Position numbers and translations under genes: made by a program. From NCBI GenBank assembly GCA_046861615.1, contig JBHHUS010000041.1, positions 1-16,429 on the forward strand: 16,429 nt of DNA, read 5' to 3'. The DNA is from CAZNUM01 sp046861615 (lineage in GTDB: Bacteria > Fidelibacterota > Marinisomatia > Marinisomatales > TCS55). Shown here piece by piece: positions 15,484-16,429 of this stretch. The notes beneath the pieces are model-generated. The model saw nothing but the letters and a program-made list of their open reading frames with translations, made no database searches and was not told where the DNA came from. The stretch's first letter is position 1; the number at the start of each line of letters is the position of its first letter.

Positions 15484-15572
15484 CGTTTCGCTACACAGCA
15501 TCTGTTTTAGAACTGTTAAAAAAATGTTGATCAGTCTGAATACCCTCGGTAAAAAGTAATATAGAGCGATTC

Positions 15573-15588
15573 TGGCACGCTTATTGCT
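15573..15588 (+). promoter_or_regulatory. Sigma-54 (-24/-12) promoter of the pilin genes
   Basis: TGGCACG (15573-15579), a 4 bp spacer, then TTGCT (15584-15588) match the sigma-54 consensus TGGCACG-N4-TTGCW at every fixed position. The invariant GG (15574-15575) and GC (15586-15587) are 10 bp apart, as required. Transcription would begin near 15599, about 25 bp before the first prepilin ATG. PilA promoters of several bacteria are of this type and depend on PilR. The matching activator gene lies about 1.6 kb upstream in the same locus. Confidence 0.9.
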
Positions 15589-15624
15589 CTTCCTTAGGGC
15601 AGAAAATGAATCAGGAAATAAAAA

Positions 15625-16182
15625 ATGCTTAAGAGAAAACTACTAAACTACAAGATTAAGTGCCTGACACGATCAGAAGGTTACACGATTTTTGAATTGA
15701 TTGTCAGCACTTCGATCATTGCAACTCTGACAGCGATGGCGGCTCCCAGCTTTATTGAAGCCGGGAACAAAGCAAAAGGTGCCAAGGCTATGGATCATAT
15801 TAATAATATTGGTACCGCAGTACTGGCAGAGTATAACCGGATTGCAGGTGAAGGGGATCAGACTGCTACCAACGGGGCCAGCGCTATTGCTACTTTTAAT
15901 GAAGACCTGGTTGTCGGTGGAAACTCGACTCCGATTAATGATACGGATCCGGTAATTATTTATGGTGACGGAACCACGAGCCTCAGCTGGTTGAATCTGT
16001 TTCCGGACGGAACCCCTGTATCTCCCTTTAACGGGCAACCCTTTGAAATTGTGAGTGTTACTGAGGGATATGCAGACTGGTCAAGTATAGCCGGCACGGT
16101 TACCTTAACGGTGACAGAAAAACCGGCCATCACGATCCAGGATCCGGCCCAACCATCCATTATTGCAACCTTTACACCATAA
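15625..16182 (+). CDS. Type IV prepilin-like protein
   Basis: 185 aa. A 19-residue leader (basic, ending RSEG) is followed by YTIFELIVSTSIIATLTAMA, the class III prepilin pattern: cleavage after G19, Tyr rather than the common Phe at mature +1, and Glu at mature +5 (E24). The hydrophobic helix carries on into a polar helix (AGNKAKGAKAMDHINNIGTAVLAEYNR), then a globular part rich in Thr, Ser, Asp and Gly with no Cys pair. The mature form is about 166 aa. It is first behind the sigma-54 promoter; a moderate AGGAAA lies before the ATG. It may be a major or minor pilin; the sequence does not decide. Confidence 0.88.
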   Translation: MLKRKLLNYKIKCLTRSEGYTIFELIVSTSIIATLTAMAAPSFIEAGNKAKGAKAMDHINNIGTAVLAEYNRIAGEGDQTATNGASAIATFNEDLVVGGNSTPINDTDPVIIYGDGTTSLSWLNLFPDGTPVSPFNGQPFEIVSVTEGYADWSSIAGTVTLTVTEKPAITIQDPAQPSIIATFTP

Positions 16183-16197
16183 AATAAAATCAACAAC

Positions 16198-16202
16198 AGG
16201 AG
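16198..16202 (+). promoter_or_regulatory. Shine-Dalgarno AGGAG before the second prepilin
   Basis: AGGAG lies 7 nt before ATG at 16210 and fixes that start. It is a stronger site than that of the first prepilin, which would favour higher output of the second gene from the shared transcript. Confidence 0.75.
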
Positions 16203-16209
16203 AAAGAAA

Positions 16210-16429
16210 ATGAAGCTAACAAAACATAACGAAGGTTTCACGCTGATAGAACTGATCATGGTGATCGTTATTCTGGGTATCCTGGCGGCCACGGTGGTAC
16301 CGAAGTTCTTCGATTTCACAACTAAAGCCCATGAATCCAATAAAAAGGCAGTTATCGGTTCCATTAAAACCGGTCTGCACCTTTACAGGAGTAACGAATT
16401 AGTTAGTGGTAATGATGGCAAATATCCCG
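16210..16429 (+). CDS. Type IV prepilin, N-terminal part, cut by window end
   Basis: 73 complete codons are visible. A 9-residue leader MKLTKHNEG precedes FTLIELIMVIVILGILAAT, a textbook prepilin: cleavage after G9, Phe at mature +1, Glu at +5 (E14). The helix continues with VVPKFFDFTTKAHESNKKAVIGSIKTGLH, and the frame is open at the window end at a GKYP motif typical of pilin and pseudopilin heads. It is 27 bp downstream of the first prepilin, so it is probably on the same sigma-54 transcript. The short leader and canonical start make it the better candidate for the major pilin, but its length and C-terminus lie outside the window. Confidence 0.92.
   Translation, partial: MKLTKHNEGFTLIELIMVIVILGILAATVVPKFFDFTTKAHESNKKAVIGSIKTGLHLYRSNELVSGNDGKYP

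Noticed and set aside
15268..15501. 77-codon minus-strand frame overlapping the small membrane-protein gene and the palindromes
   Set aside because: No recognisable ribosome binding site or protein features, it lies on the opposite strand to every other gene, and it covers regulatory palindromes.
1..16429. Mobile elements, CRISPR arrays, tRNA or rRNA genes
   Set aside because: No transposase or integrase frame, no regularly spaced repeats and no RNA gene signature was seen on either strand.

Overview
The window is almost entirely a type IV pilus (T4P) assembly locus of a Gram-negative-type (diderm) bacterium. All genes lie on the + strand. A secretin, a PilM/N/O/P-type inner-membrane platform, extension and retraction ATPases, a prepilin peptidase and pilins are all present. 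Base composition is moderate. Arginine codon CGG is favoured, and clear AGGAG-type ribosome binding sites occur before some genes. The phylum cannot be fixed from this window. The gene set and the fused PilM-PilN fit an uncultured-type lineage (for example around the FCB group or Deltaproteobacteria-like phyla), but that is a guess.

Layout. (1) 1-560: the 3' end of a DppA-like D-aminopeptidase (family M55), apparently unrelated to the pilus genes. (2) 561-785: a gap of 225 bp. (3) 786-13943: a tight run of twelve genes with gaps of 2-23 bp or short overlaps. In order: HTH+receiver regulator, ExeA/MshM-like ATPase, PilM-PilN fusion, PilO, PilP/MshK-like protein, secretin (PilQ/MshL), PilT, PilU, stand-alone receiver, PilD, PilB/MshE, and a sigma-54 enhancer-binding protein. 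(4) A 120 bp gap, then PilC at 14064-15275, then a 41-codon membrane-protein gene (15304-15429) with the strongest ribosome binding site in the window after that of pilB. (5) 15430-15624: a regulatory region with overlapping palindromes and a consensus sigma-54 promoter. (6) Two prepilin genes, the second cut by the window end.

How it works together (inference from families). PilB polymerises and PilT/PilU depolymerise pilin through the PilC platform. The PilM-N fusion, PilO and PilP connect the motor to the secretin. PilD trims the prepilins. The enhancer-binding protein encoded just after pilB is the obvious candidate to activate the sigma-54 promoter in front of the pilins, so the machine operon and the fibre operon look like two regulatory layers.

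The gene order mixes MSHA features (ExeA/MshM-like ATPase, fused MshI-like platform protein, MshEN-type PilB) with twitching features (PilT plus PilU). Points most worth a second look are: the PilM-PilN fusion that keeps the INLLP docking motif and has His in place of both phosphate-loop Asp residues; the 41-aa membrane protein; the sigma-54 promoter with its palindromic upstream site; the 73-residue Gly-rich insert in the secretin; and the reversed HTH-receiver regulator.
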